A DNA stretch of 64,000 nt from Pleurodeles waltl (GCF_031143425.1 NC_090451.1:352726339-352790338), one strand, 5' to 3'. Positions 31,228-44,596 are shown, counted from the first letter of the stretch. Program-made: numbers and translations. The notes: a model not told the origin generated them from the sequence alone.

Positions 31228-33837
31228 GGGAGTATAAGAAAACACCACTACAGAGCCCAGGAAAGCAGGAGTAAAGTACAGCACGTTTCTTCAGAACACA
31301 CTACAAGTCATTATAAGAGATTTTGCAAGAACTAAGCAAGACTGCAAGCAACAAACGATGGATTCCTGAACCTGAAGACCTGTGGAGAGAGGAGACTAAG
31401 AGTCCAGGAATGACAGAAGCTCCTGCCAACCTAGAAGATGGTGCAAAAGTGGATTCTCCAGTAAGAAGAAGAGTACCAAAGAAGATGGCTTTGGGTTCCT
31501 GCTTGGTGCAGGTGATGTCCCACATCGCGTTTTTGGATGCAGGCTGTTTGCGTCTTTGGATTCCGCCAGCAAGCCTCGGTTCATGCAAGTAGCGGTTTGC
31601 ATCAAAATGGAGCTGCCTGGACCCAGGAGGGACCTGGGGGTCTCAACTCGGACTGAGGAGACAGAGGGGGCTCTCAGCACTTCAGAGAGACCACAGAAGA
31701 CCAGGCAGCACCCACAGAAGTCCCAGATCACGGGGACAAAAGAGTTGCAAAGTGTGGTCATCGCAGCACTACACAAAAGGATCCCACGCTGCCAGAGAAC
31801 AACTCAGGGAGCTGAGCACCGCAGGATAGAGTCCTCGGGACCTTGGCTACGCTGTGCACGAAGGACTTTTGGAAGAAGTGGACAGAAGCCCAAGGAGCTG
31901 CAGATGTTGTGATGCACAGGGGTATTGTCTGGCACAGGGAGGCAAGCACTTACCTCCCCCATATTTGGACAGCTGGACCTTTGGACAGTTGGGATCACTT
32001 CAGTCCACCACCTGTGTTCCAGGGATCACGCTTGTCACCAGGAGAGGAGTCCCAGAGTACCGGTTGTCCCAAAGTGAGCATCTTGTATTTCTCCTTCTTG
32101 AGGAAGAGACTGATGGTTTGCTGATCTAGTTAGGGCGAAGACCCTTGTTCTTTTTGGAATTCAGAAAGTAGTGGGAAAAACAGCCACTGCCTACTTACGA
32201 TATCAGAACCCTTTCTACATCTCTCTTGGCCAACAGAGCTAAAACTTCCTCTTGGAGCAGAGAGAGAGATGATCCTTCGCCAGCCGTTCTTGTTTTGGCA
32301 GTATAGGGGGAGGGAAAGATTGGAAAGGGAAGGAGTAGGATCTCCCAGACCCATTTGTCCGATGTTATGGAGATTCCTTCTGTTCTTCTGGTGCAGGATG
32401 AAGACAGGCACTCCTCAGAACGTGTATACCTTGGAAACTGTTGCAAATGCTGGCTGGCACTGAAGTTGCGGGTCACAGTAGCCTTCCTGGATACTATGTT
32501 GCAGTTCGTGGAGCAGTCTGCTGTTGATCCGATGGTCAGAAGCTGAAGCAGAGGAATCCTGGAGAAGTCTTGCAAACTGAATCCGAGGAAACACACAGAG
32601 GAGAGACCCTAATTAGCCCTGAGAGGGGGATTGGCTACTTACCCAGGTATGCACCTATCAGGAGGGGTCTCTGACGTCACCTGCTGGCACTGGCCACTCA
32701 GAGGCTCCCAGAGGGTCCTCACACCTTGGAATCCAAGATGGCTAACGCCAGGGACACACTGGAGGAGCTCTGGGCACCACCCCTGGGGTGGTGAAGGACA
32801 GGGGAGTGGTCACTCCCCTTTCCTTTGTCCAGTTTCTCACCAGAGCAGGGACTGGGGGTCCCTGAACCGGTGTAGACTGGCTTATGCAAGGGGGGCACCA
32901 TCTGTGCCCTTCAAAGCATTTCCAGAGGCTCTGGGAGGCTATCCCTCCCAAGTCTGTAACACCTATTTCCAAAGGGAGAGCTGCTCAATCCCCAGGAGGG
33001 CAGAAACCTGTCTGTTAGGAGGCAGCAGCTGGGGCTGCAGTGGAAACCGCAGAGAGCTGGTTTGGCAGTACTGGGGGTCCATGGTGGAGCCCCCAGGGTG
33101 CATGAAATTGGCCCCCCAATACCAGATTTGGATTGGGGGCTCAATTTCACAATCTTAGACACCTCACAAGGCCATATTCAGAGTTACTATTTTAACGCTA
33201 CATATATGTATTGTCTTATATGAAGTGCATGCTTAGAATGGTGTCCCCGCACTCACGAAGTCCGGGAAATTGGTCCCCGACACTGTGGGGGCACCTTTGC
33301 TAGTGCAAGGGTGCCCTCACACACAGTAACCTTGCACCTAGCCTTCAGGAACCGAAGGTTAGACATATAGGTGACTCATAAGTTACCTAGCACAGTGAAA
33401 ATGGCTGTGAAATAGTGTGTGCACTATTTTACTCAGGCTGCAGTCCTGAAGAAAGGTTTGTATGAGCTCCTTATGGATGGCAAAAGAAATGCTGCAGCCC
33501 ATAAGTATCTCCTGGAACCCCAATGCCCTGGGTACTTAGGTACCGTACACTAGGGACTTATAAGGGGGGTCCAGTGTGCCAATTAGAATTGGAATACAGA
33601 GTCACTAAACTATAGTGACAAATTTGGTAGAGAGCGAGAGCATAAGCACTGGAGTTCTGGTTAGCAGAACTCCAGTGACACATTCAAGCTTTCTGACAAC
33701 ACATATAGGCCACAAACTATGAGCACTGTGGTCCTGACTAGCAGGATACCAGTGAGACAGTAAAAACACACTGCCAAACACTTACAAACAGACCAAAAAT
33801 GGGAGTACCCATGTTAGAAGAAAGCCACCTTCCTACA
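31228..33837 (-). mobile_element. Older 3 kb-family LTR, right part
   Basis: After the GGGAG duplication, the sequence resumes where the older LTR stopped at 24355 and runs to CCTTCCTACA at 33837. The two pieces total about 3.09 kb. It is visibly more diverged than the nested copy. No target duplication matches across 23870-23874 (AAGCA) and 33838-33842 (TACGG), so its original context was rearranged. Confidence 0.85.
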
Positions 33838-34740
33838 TACGGTACACTGGATGGGGAACCCATCACAATCCTAAACACTTATGCACCAAACAGTGACTAT
33901 TGCTCCTTTTTATAACAATATATTGGAGGTGCTTGAATTTGGCATAGGCTCCCCCATTATTTGGCCAGAGGATTTCAACTGCAAAATAGATGGGGAGAGG
34001 GATCGTCATCCCCCGAAACTGGGTACTAAGCCGCTAATGGCAAGTTCACTTACCTCAGTTATGAACTGTTTGGGACTATGGGATGGCTGGAGCGGACTAG
34101 ACCCGGAAGGCAGGGAATATACATGCCACTTGAAGACATACAACACATACAGTTGATTAGACAGTTTCCTATCAGGTGACAAAGGGGACACATTTGGGGA
34201 CATTCTTTTTTGATTATGCCCCTGTACTTCTGCCATTGTGTTGGGGGCTGTGCAGCAGGGAGGCAAGTTGTTGGCATATGCCACTAGATCTCCTGACAGA
34301 CAGTGCCTGTTGCGAGACACTAGCTACTTCGAAAACTAATTACTTGGAGACAAATTGGGGAATCATGGCAACCAGGGCAATCGAATGGAAGTCAATGAAA
34401 GTAGTTGTGCGGCGGACCTGTATAGGAACCACATGTGGGATTTGCAGACAATTCGAACAAGACCTCAAGGATTTGGAGGGGCAAGAGGCAGACGTGCAGC
34501 ATCATGAATCCTTCACTCCTGAGGTGCGTAGAGAATACCTTTGCATAAGCAGGAAAGTAGGTAGAAGTTGGGAGATACTGGACAAGTTAACACTTAGGAC
34601 TTACCACAGGTTGGGGGATAAGTCGGGCAGGTTCTTAGGATGGATTTTGAAACATGAGCTGAAGTCAGCACCCCATTACTGCACATTACTGGTAACAAGC
34701 TGAAGTTGTATTGGTCGAACATTTGCAAAAAGTATCCTGA
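33838..34740 (+). pseudogene. L1-type LINE endonuclease relic (5' truncated)
   Basis: It starts mid-domain with LDGEPITILNTYAPNSDY, followed by GSPIIWPEDFNC, an altered form of the GDFNC motif of L1 endonucleases. It continues with LGLWDGWSGLDPEGREYTC, close to the L1 wording L.D.WR..NP..R.YT. Stops and frame changes follow and the region to 34740 is a poorly kept linker. It is adjacent to the end of an LTR, so its 5' part is lost. Confidence 0.75.
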
Positions 34741-35961
34741 GCTGGTCCATTGGGGTCCAATGAGTTTATACAGGGGTTCCTAAGGTGGTTAGAGCTTCCC
34801 CAGTTGGATCCCAACAGCTTGAGGGAACTGGAAGAAGATATCACACTGGAGGATGTGGGTGCAGCTATAACTGCGTTACAAAAGTTCAAAGCCCCTGGGG
34901 GGATAGAATTCTACCAAGCGTATTCCGCCCTCCTCTGGGAGAAACTGTTGGAGGTCTTCATGGAGGCCAGTGAGAGGGGTATCTTGCCAGAATCGATGCG
35001 GCAGGGTATTTTATCTGCCCTATGCTCAAATCTGGAGGTGACTTGAGCAATCCTTCCTCTTATAGGCCACTCACAATGCTAAATAGGGATGTCAAAATTA
35101 TTTGCAAGATATTAGCCACCAGACTGCGTGAGGTTGTTTGAGATTTGGTTTATGAGGACCATTGCGGTTTTATACTGGCCCAAAGTACGACCTCTAACTT
35201 ACGTTGTTTGTCTCATGTCCTGCATGAAACCATAGACATGATGCAGGAGATGACACTAGTATCGTTAGACCTTGAAAAGGCTTACAATACTGTTGAGTGG
35301 AGATATCTGATGGCCATGTTGCGGGGGATGGGGTTTGGCCCCAAGTTTTGTACATGGGTACGCTTACTTTACACTGAACCCATTGTATGTGTTCGAATTA
35401 GTGGTGAACTCTCGTACTCCAGGGGAACCAGACAGGGGTGTACCCTCTTGCCACTTATTTTTGCTTTAGACGTGGAGTCATTGGTCCTGGTGCTTCATAG
35501 AGAGGTGTACATCTGGGGGATTCGGTGGAACAATCCACCATATAATATCACTTTACGTGGATGACACACTGGTATATCTTAGATCCCCCGACGAATCAGT
35601 TCCCTTGTTAATACAGCTCTTGGCAAAGTTTGGGGCTGTCTTTGGCCTTCGGCTTAATGTACACAAATCAGTTTTGTTCCCCTTGGGTACTCTCCGTGGT
35701 AGATCCCTGGATAGGTTACCAGTGGTGGGCCTTCGTTCGGAGCTGGAGGACTTTCAATACCTAGGAATCTGAATCACCCATACCGAGGTGGCTCATAAGA
35801 CGCTTAATGTAGAAAGGGTTATGTCGGGTCTGGAACGCTCGGTCTTGTTCTGGAATAAGTTGCCGTTGTCTGTGATGGGTAGAGCAGCAGTTAATAAAAA
35901 TGGTGTTACTCCTAAGTTCTCTCTACCTGGTGCAAAATTTGATGTTTCCACTGACCCCTTG
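34741..35961 (+). pseudogene. L1-type LINE reverse transcriptase relic (3' truncated)
   Basis: The first frame (34750-35046) has LRELEEDITLEDVGAAITAL and KFKAPGGIEFYQA, the LINE fingers motif. The second (35145-35564) has VSLDLEKAYNTVEW with the first catalytic Asp and SRGTRQGCTLLPLIFAL. Then comes LYVDDTLVYL near 35550, where YVDD replaces the usual YADD. The third frame (35557-35772) and the last (35788 on) contain FQYLGI and WNKLPLSVMGR of the thumb region. It stops abruptly at 35961, where an LTR begins. Four or more frame breaks make it dead. Confidence 0.85.
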
Positions 35962-38820
35962 TGTAGGAGGCCCGCCTGGCTTATAGTGGGTACCTTGTGG
36001 TACTTACACCTTGTGCCAGGTCCAGTTATCCCTTATTAGTATATTAGAGGTTTTCTAGCAGCTTAGGCTGATAGAGGTAGCTATAGCAGAGCGGCTTAGG
36101 CTGAACTAGGAGACATGCAAAGCTCCTACTATACCACTTATATTACTTAGCACAATATCATAAGAAAACACAATACTCAGAGTTACTAAAAATAAAGGTA
36201 CTTTATTTTAGTGACACTATGCCAAAAGTATCTCAGAGGATATACTCCCTTAGGAGGTAAGTAATATACACAAAATATATACACGCAAATCAAATCAGGT
36301 AAGTAACAATTAGAAAAGTAGTGCAAACACTGTAGAACACATTATAATGCAATAGGGAGAAATAGGCCTAGGGACAACACAAACCATATACTCCAAAAGT
36401 GGAATGCGTACCACGAATGGACCCCAGGCCTAGTGTAGTGTGTAGAGGGTTGCTGGGACTGTAAGAAAACACTAAGGGTGTCCAAGATACCCCGCCCCAA
36501 GACCCTGAAAAGTAGGAGTAAACTGCCCCAGAAAGACAGTAAAGTCGAGATAGGGGATTCTGTAAGGACAACAACTGACTGCAAAACACTGAAGATGGAT
36601 TCCTGGACCTGAGGACCTGTAAAGGAAGGGGACCAAGTCCAAGAGTCACGCAAGTGTCAAGGGGGGGCAGGAGCCCACTAAACCACGGATGAAGGTGCAA
36701 AAGGGCTGCCTCCGGGTGGAAGAAGGCGAAGATTCTGCAACAACGGAAGGTGCCAGGAACAACTTCTTTGGTCAGAAGATGTCCCACGGCGTGCTAGAGG
36801 ATGCAGAGTTGTTTCCACGCAGATAGGCCGCAAACAAGCCTTGCTAGCTGCAAGAGTCGCAGTTGAGGATTTTGGGTGGTGCTAGGGCCCAGGAAGGACC
36901 AGGAGGTCTCCACTTGGAGGAGGTGACAGAGGGGCCACTCAGCAACACAGAGAGCCCACGCAGAAGCAGGCAGCACCCGCAGAAGTACAGTCGACTCAGA
37001 ACAACAAAACAACAAAAGAGGGTCCCACGACATTGGAGTCCAACTCAGCGAGTTGGGCAATGTGCTGGGGACCTGGGCTAGGCTGTGCACAAAGGAAGTC
37101 TTGCAAAAGTGCACAGAAGCCCGAGCAGCTGCAGTTCACGCAGTACACAGGATTACTGTCTGGTGTGGGGAGGCAAGGACTTACCTCCACCGAATTTGGA
37201 CAGAAGGGCCACTGGACTGTCGAAGACACTTGGACCCAGCTCCTGTGTTCCAGGGACCACGCTCGTCAGGATGAGAGGGGATCCAGAGGACCGGTGATGC
37301 AGAAGTTTGGTGCCTGTCTTAGCAGGGTGAAGATTCCATCGACCCACTGGAGATTTCTTCTTGGCTTCCAGTGCAGGGTGAAGGCAGACAGCCCTCAGAG
37401 CATGCACCACCAGGAAACAGTCGAGAAAGCTGGCAGGATGAGGCGCAACAATGTTGCTGGTAGTCTTCTTGCTACTTTGTTGCAGTTATGCAGGGGTCCT
37501 GGAGCAGTCAGCGGTTGATCCTTAGCAGAAGTTGAAGAGGGAAGTGCAGAGGAACTCTGGTGAGCTCTTGCATTCGTTATCTGGTGAGATGCCCACAGAG
37601 GAGGATTGGCTACAGAGAAAGGTAAGCACCTATCAGGAGGGGTCTCTGACGTCACCTGCTGGCAGTGGCCACTCAGAGCTGTCCATTGTGCCCTCACACC
37701 TCTGCGTCCAAGATGGCAGAGGTCTGGGACACACTGGAGGAGCTCTGGGCACCTTCCCTGGGAGATGCTGGTCAGGGGAGTGGTCATTCCCCTTTTCTTT
37801 GTCCAGTTTCGCACCAGAGCAGGGCTGGGGGGGATCCCTGAACCGGTGTAGACTGGCTTATGCAAGGAGGGCACCATCTGTGCCCTTCAAAGCATTTCCA
37901 GAAGCCAGGAGAGGCTACTCTTCCCAGGCCCTTCACACCGATTTCCAAAGGGAGAGGGTGTAACCCCTTCTCTGAGGAAATCCTTTGTTCTGCCTTCCTG
38001 TGACCAGGCTGCCCAGGCCCCAGGGGGGCAGAAACCTGTCTGAGGGGTTGGCAGCAGCAGTAGCTGCAGAGGAGACCCTGGAAAGTTAGTTTGGCAGTAC
38101 CCGGGCTGTATGCTAGAGACCCGGGGATGCATGTAATTGTCCCCCCCAATACCAGAATGGTAGACAATTCCATGATCCTAGATATGTTACATGGCCATGT
38201 TCGGAGTTACCATTGTGACGCTACATATATATTGCACTCACAAAGTCCGGGGAATGTGTCCTGAACAATGTGGGGACACCTTGCCTAGTGCCAAGGTCCC
38301 ACACACTAAGTAACTTTGCACCTAACCTTCAGTAAGTGAGGGTTAGACATATATGTGACTTATAAGTTACTTATGTGCAGTGTAAAATGGCTGTGAAATA
38401 ACGTGGACGTTACTTCACTCAGGCTGCAATGGCAGTCCTGTGTAAGAATTGTCTGAGCTCCCTATGTGTGGCAAAAGAAATGCTGCAGCCCAAAGGGATC
38501 GACTGGAACCCCAATACCCTGGGTACCTAGATACCATATACAAGGGAATTATAAAGGTGTTCCAGTGTGCTAATCAGAATTGGTGAAATTAGTCACTAGA
38601 CTGCAGTGACAAATTTAAAAAGCAGAGAGAGCATAAACACTGAGGTTCTGGTTAGCAGAGCCTAAGTGACACAGTTAGTCACTACACAGATACACACATT
38701 GAGGCCACAAACTATGAGCACGGGGTCCTGGCTAGCAGGATCCCAGTGAGACAAGCAAAAACAAACTTACATACATGTAAGAATGGGGGTAACATGCCAG
38801 GCAAGATGGTACTTTCCTAA
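35962..38820 (-). mobile_element. 3 kb-family LTR, diverged copy
   Basis: It starts TGTAGGAGGCCCGCCTGG and ends GGTACTTTCCTAA, where the final CTACA is altered or overwritten. It aligns with the family throughout. The expected duplicate of CCTTG (35957-35961) is not found at the right end because an inverted LTR fragment follows directly. Confidence 0.85.
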
Positions 38821-40193
38821 AAGCAGGCACCCCTCTGCAGCGACGACTGGTGGCGTGGGTCCCCTCTCCTGACAAAGTGCGTGGATCCAGCAACCTGGGT
38901 GGTAGACTGAAGTTGTTCCGACGGTCCTAAGGTCCAGCTGTCCAACTTTGGTGGAGGTGAAAGCCTGCCTCCCCATGCAAGACAGTACCCCGTGAACTGC
39001 ATGTTTTGCTGTTGCCAAGGCTTGTGTGAGACCTTCCACGAAGTTCTTTGTGAACAGCACAGCTCCCGCCCCCAGACATCCTTCTTGCAACGCACAGCTT
39101 CCTGTGTGGTTCTCCAGTGGCGTAGGATCCCTTTGTGTTGTGCTGCATGGTCCTTCCTTTGCACCTTCTTTGTCCCTGTGCTGTGGGACTCCTGTGTGCG
39201 CCCCTGGTCTTCTGAAGGCTATCTGAGTTGTTGAGAGCCCCCTCTGTCTTTCCCTCCTGGGTAGATGCCACCAGGTCCCTCCTGGTCCTGGGCAGTGCCA
39301 TTTTCTGCTAATGGCAAGCTTTGCATGTGCCAAGGTTTGTTGGCGGACTCCAGCAACGCAAACCATACTGCAATCATCCATCTGGCGTGGGACTTCATCT
39401 ACACCAACCAGGATCCCGCGTCTGTCTTCTTGGGTGCAGTACTGACTGTTCTTCTTCACAGGTGGTTCTTCTTTTGTACCTTCATCCGGGTTAGCAGGGG
39501 TTCCTCTTCTCCCTGGACTCTTCATTGCTTCTTGGACTTAGTCCCCTTCTTCCACAGGTCTTCAGATCCAGGAATCCATCTTTGGTGTCTTGCAGTCTCT
39601 TCTGGTTCTTGCATTATCTTCTATCACGACTTGTGTGTTCTAGAAAACTTACTGTGATTTACTCCTGTTTTCCTGGGTTCTGGGGTGGGTTCTAGTACTG
39701 ACCTTTGGTGTTTTCTTACACTCCCAGCGCCCCTCTACACACTACTTGCCTAGGTGGGGACCCGAATTTCACATTCCACTATTTTAGTATATGGGTTGTG
39801 TTCCCCCTAGACCCATTGCATCCCATTGTGATTCTCACTATTTGCACTGTTTTCACAGGTATTACTGCATTCTGGTGTATATACTGTGTATATTACTTAC
39901 CATCTAAGGGAGTGTAGTCTCTAAGTTAGTTTTGGCCTTGTGTCACTAAAAAGAAAGTACCTTTACTTTTGTAACACTGAGCATTGTCTTTTTTGTGTGT
40001 GAGTACTGTGTGACTACAATGGTATTGTAAGAGCTTTGCATGTCTCCTAGATCAGCCTTGGCTGCTCAGCAACAGCTACCCCTAGACAGCCTGACTTCTA
40101 GTCACTGACAACATTTCAATAATAAGGGATAACTCGACCTGATATAAGGTGTAAGTACCCTTGGCACCCAATACAAACCAGGCCAGCCTCATA
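38821..40193 (+). mobile_element. Inverted partial LTR of the same family
   Basis: Read on the minus strand from 40193, the sequence gives GAGGCTGGCCTGGTTTGTAT, then GGGTGCCAAGGGTACTTACA and the rest of the LTR up to the ACCAAAGTTGGACAG region. About 1.37 kb is present. It lies head to head with the preceding LTR, so the pair 35962-40193 forms a large inverted repeat. The longest frame here (39525-38767, 252 codons) lies within LTR sequence and has no domain. Confidence 0.8.
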
Positions 40194-42554
40194 AAAAAGT
40201 TAGTCACCGTTGTGTGTTACATGGTCTGCATGCAACATAGGTCTTAAAAAGAAGCAACAAAGCAGGGAGGTAGAAAGCAAAACGGAAAGAGCGGGATGTG
40301 AGGGGAGAAGCAGCACACAATGGAGAGAGTGAGAGAGCAAGAAACCTCAAACACTCCCACTGGGCAGTGCACAAAAAGAATGGTATTGTCCACAATAGGT
40401 CTTCGACAACAAACGTCTAAAACCTGTCTGCTGGCAAGACCTATTAAAGTATAAAAAAACCTTTGAACTAAGGGTTTTGTGTGTAATATGAAATGATTTA
40501 CACTTGGGTGTAAAATTATGGGGCAGATTGCTCACATTATTGTCATTAGTGCTATCGTAAACACACTTTCCAATCAACACCTGATAGATGCTAGTGTAAA
40601 CATGGTTGCAAACTATGTTTGTGCTTAATTCTCCCCCTAAAACTGTTAAAGAGTTCAATGATTGTATATCTGTTGTTAAGGCAATTCTTGAACACTTTTC
40701 ATATTACTCTCACTTAGGTCTTAGCTGAACATAGGTCTCGCTTTTAGCTGTCTGGCATGGAAAAACTTAATGTGGACTATACCAAAAATGTACTGTGGAC
40801 TTGGGGCCCATTAGCTGCTTCCACTAGTTGGCTCCATTGCCACTATTATTTCTTTGCTTCTTATTTGATTGCTTAACTTGTCCATTTTTGGTCACTTCTG
40901 TTGAGAAGTACCCTCTTCCCCATCCTTTTGAATGGGTAATTTGTATCCTTCCACTGCCCACTTTTAGGAGACTACTTTTTTCTATTTCGTTTAGTATTCA
41001 ATGAGAGTGCACCTGGGTATCTAGCTCTCTTCTTTATGTGCTTCCTATCCCCATCAAATAAACATGTGAGCGAGACGTGCAACGTCCATTGGCCTGGACA
41101 GGCTTTAAATCCACTCCCCCAGGATATGCAGCCTCAGCTTCCAGGACACAAGCAGGTTTTGAGCTGTTGTAGGATGGGGCTCATGCCTCACACGCATCCA
41201 AAATATTTCACAGGTCTTCATAAGACCATTGATAAATTAACAAATCTGTGTGCTTTTGCCTTTTCCTTTCTTCCCTGCTGTCCCCTCTTGTGAAGGACTG
41301 ATGTTACCATAAAGGGGGAATGTATTTTCAGAGAAAATACACAGGTGGGCAAGCAGAAAATTAATAGTGAGTGCTAAACCAGACCTAATAACATTTTCTT
41401 GCTTGTTTCTGAGCACCCTAACCGAGCCCCCTGGCATGTGAATGGTATGTAAAACATCAAGTAAAAATGTGATAACAGACTTCCAAATCAAAAAAATATT
41501 TCTTAAATGTGAAAGTGTTTCACTTCAGAACACAAGAATGAATTGCTGCATTAAATGACATTTATCAAAAGTCTTAGGGGAATATTTACTAACATTCTTT
41601 GCCAGGTTTGTGTCACAGAAGTGACGCAAAACAGCATAAAATGTTTATTTGGAATTTCCTTTGCAGCTTTCCAAAGTTGCCTGAAAGTGACAAAAGCAGC
41701 AGTCTGCTTTATTTTGAGTCAAGGGAGCATTCCAAGGCCAGTGTAGTGTGGTTACTATTATGAAACAGGACTGCTGCGCATGTGGGACGGCAACACACCA
41801 GAATGTGGGGAATGAGTCCTTCCATACCATCAGAAACTGTTGACCCGGTTCCTGGCTAGCTCGCAGCGCCTCACTTGAACCCCTAACCTTACAGGGAGGT
41901 GATTTGTGGCAACCTGAAACATGACACTCCGACTCCCCCACGGAAGCTGTGGAAACAGATCTCACCCTTTTATCATATTATTCATACATGCCAAGGTGAA
42001 AACACATAAAAGATAGTTGATGAGTTTTCAGTGCATTTATTGAAACTAACCTAATCTCATATCGAAAGAATGAGCTGCGATAATAGGGCAGATGACACAG
42101 AGCAAAATAAGCAGCATTATGAACAGGGTGAAAACAATGAACATTCCCACCATTGTTAGCTGGTTCTAGAAATTCTAGAGATTCCTACATGGCCTTAATA
42201 ACCTGAGGAGAGCGTATTTGAGCATACCTTTATGCCTGCCCAATCCAAGGGATTAGCCTTATCCTCATACCTGAAACTGGTGTCAGGAGGCTGCCTGTAT
42301 GATGAATGCCAGTCCTTGTCAGGAGGCAGGTGTATCAGCACCAGTAAAGCTGCATTGTCAATAACAGTGGTCCCAAGATGGTCACGGATGGAGTTCCTCT
42401 CTGACCCTTGCAGTCAGTGCATTCCTTATATAATAAAACTGCACTGGGTTAGAAGATGCAGGTCTGACGTGATGCTTTGCCTTGGTATTAGAAGTTGTCA
42501 CCGAAACTGGCAACATGGCACCCAGAATATCTTGTTCTGTATGTATCATTGGAC
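40194..42554. other. Unassigned 2.4 kb
   Basis: No recognisable gene, terminal repeat or RNA. A phrase near 41595-41635 (TTTGTGTCACAGAAGTGACG) resembles hairpin pieces of amphibian MITEs, but no pair of ends was found. It may be intronic or intergenic. Confidence 0.3.
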
Positions 42555-42740
42555 TAAGGGCCTGATTACAACTTTGGAGGAGGTGTTAATCCGTCCCAAA
42601 AGTGACGGTAAAGTGACGGATATACCACCAGCCGTATTACAAGTCCATTATATCCTATGGAACTCGTAATACGGCTGGTGGTATATCCGTCACATTTGGG
42701 ACTGATTAACACCTCATCCAAAGTTGTAATCAGGCCCTAA
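42555..42740. mobile_element. Palindromic MITE, Harbinger-like (TSD TAA)
   Basis: The element 42558-42737 begins GGGCCTGATTACAACTTTGG and ends in its reverse complement. TAA flanks both ends (42555-42557, 42738-42740). The two arms pair almost fully around a centre at about 42650; the left arm has an 11 bp extra unit containing GTGACGGTAAA. A 3 bp TWA duplication with GGGCC ends fits non-autonomous PIF/Harbinger transposons. There is no coding capacity. Confidence 0.9.
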
Positions 42741-44596
42741 GTGTTCTTGGTTGTGTGTCAAGAAAGCTTACTAGAAACCAGCATCATGTACCCTGCCTTC
42801 TCAGAATAATACAGTGTAAGCTTGTACATAAAAAAGAATACTGCTAAAAATACAGTGTAGTTAACGTGTACAACACGTAAAATGTGCAATGCGAAAAACA
42901 GGGGACCCAACTCCGTCCAAGACGGACATTTACTACAGCAATGCAATGGAGTAACAATAGCAGAGAGGGTTTTGCACCAAAAAATATGCCCCTTTCAGGC
43001 AGGTATTAAAAGGAGAAATAATGTTATTTCTCCAAACTTGTCCAACTTGCATGTGTGCTGCACTGTACAGAACACATCCAAATTGTGAAACGTTTTAACG
43101 TTTGTCTAGGACTAGTATTTTATACTGGAATGGTGCCCTTCCAGTACAAATCCTATTCTAGACATAACTCAAATATCTTTGCACTATTGTGCAAAAGTGT
43201 GTGTGGGTATGAGTAACCCATGCTGTGAGTACTGGATCGGTCCTCATAGTGTGGGTAACCCAGGGCAGGCCCAGGCAAACACTGTCTTTGTGGGGACCAG
43301 TGTGTTATGACAACTGATCCCCACAGTGTGTTTAAGTATGGTATCAAAAAGCTAAAAGCGCAGTTATATTTTCCTCAGTCTGCTTTATAACCCACCTTAC
43401 TATCATATTGCACATGGGTTAGAATAATAAATACACATTGCGTTACGGTCAGTGGCCGGTCCTCATAATGATAGGTGAGAGAGAGAGAGAGAAGGAGGGA
43501 GAGAGGGAGAAAAAGAGTGCATGTGCTTCTCTCTCACTGGGCAGCCTGGTTGTGCACCAGCGTGAAGGAAAGAGCAGGGCAGCTCCATATCTTACACATT
43601 CAGACAATATTGTGTTTTCCTAAATAATATGGTCTGTGGTCTTTTGACTCTGTATATGTTTATTTGACTCCTGTAAATCTTATGTTATGTGGATAACATT
43701 ACCGAACTACAAGACCTGATGTCTGCCATGCTTCAGGGAGACCTACCCTATGTCCTGGAGAGCTGCGATGCAGCCTGGAGAGCTGACAGTGACTAAGAGT
43801 CTATACCATGGGAAAATAAATCTGAATAAGGAAAGCTGTTGCTGGGGCTGTAAACCTGATGAGGAGCCTCAATATCACAATAAACTACAGCTGTAGTAGA
43901 GTTAAGAGACAACGGGCCTGCCAGCCAGTCATAACATCTAACGTGGTAGTACCTTAGGACATCTTGGTAACACAACAAAAGACCTCCCCACCAGTGACCT
44001 TTGCTACACCTGAATTACTTCCAACCCACCTGTGTCAGTCTACCTCCCTGCCTTTTCACTGCTCCACCACAGGTCGAGCAGCACAGGGCACCCGATAACA
44101 AAACAGAAACAAGTAAAGATAATCTCCTTCATCCTCTACACAGCAGAGGTTTTCATCAATACTGCAAACAATCATAGCTAGCAGAACTATGTCCTCCTCA
44201 ATAGCTCTGTAGCCAATCAAGCCAGAATTGTTAACAACTCTTTGAATACAACTATCTTCCCGAAGGAAACCCAAATGCTTTACATAAAACATGCCTTAAC
44301 CAAGAGATCCTTCTAACGTCTGGCAAATAACAGACTGTTTTAGTAAAAAATTATAAAGATTGAAAGATCTGCTTAAAGACAGATATCTACATTGCATTAG
44401 AAGCATGCATATATTATTAACTCTTCCTTGCCTTTGAAGCTGTGCATGATTCCGCGCTTTTACATAAACCTGACATCATGAAGCAAACTGGAGCAGAGTA
44501 CATATTCCCTGCAGGTCAACTTCATTCTATTCACAAATAATATATCTGACAGTTCTACCTCGTCTTTACCTTTTACCTTGGCTCCCTAATGGACCT
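42741..44596. other. Unassigned, with a GA microsatellite
   Basis: There is a (GA)n-rich tract at 43476-43517. The segment 43200-43340 repeats phrases such as GGTCCTCATAGTGTGGG and GGGGACCAGTGTG, suggestive of an old tandem or retro-derived sequence. No gene was identified. Confidence 0.35.

Noticed and set aside
32631..33158. 175-codon frame; similar frames at 30066-30434, 37532-37963 and 52229-52762
   Set aside because: These recur at the same LTR position with unrelated stops and no domain; they follow from shared LTR sequence, not a gene.
38767..39525. 252-codon minus-strand frame
   Set aside because: Entirely within the inverted LTR fragment; no recognisable domain.
43476..43517. GA tract as a regulatory GAGA element
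   Set aside because: A simple microsatellite explains it; no nearby gene.
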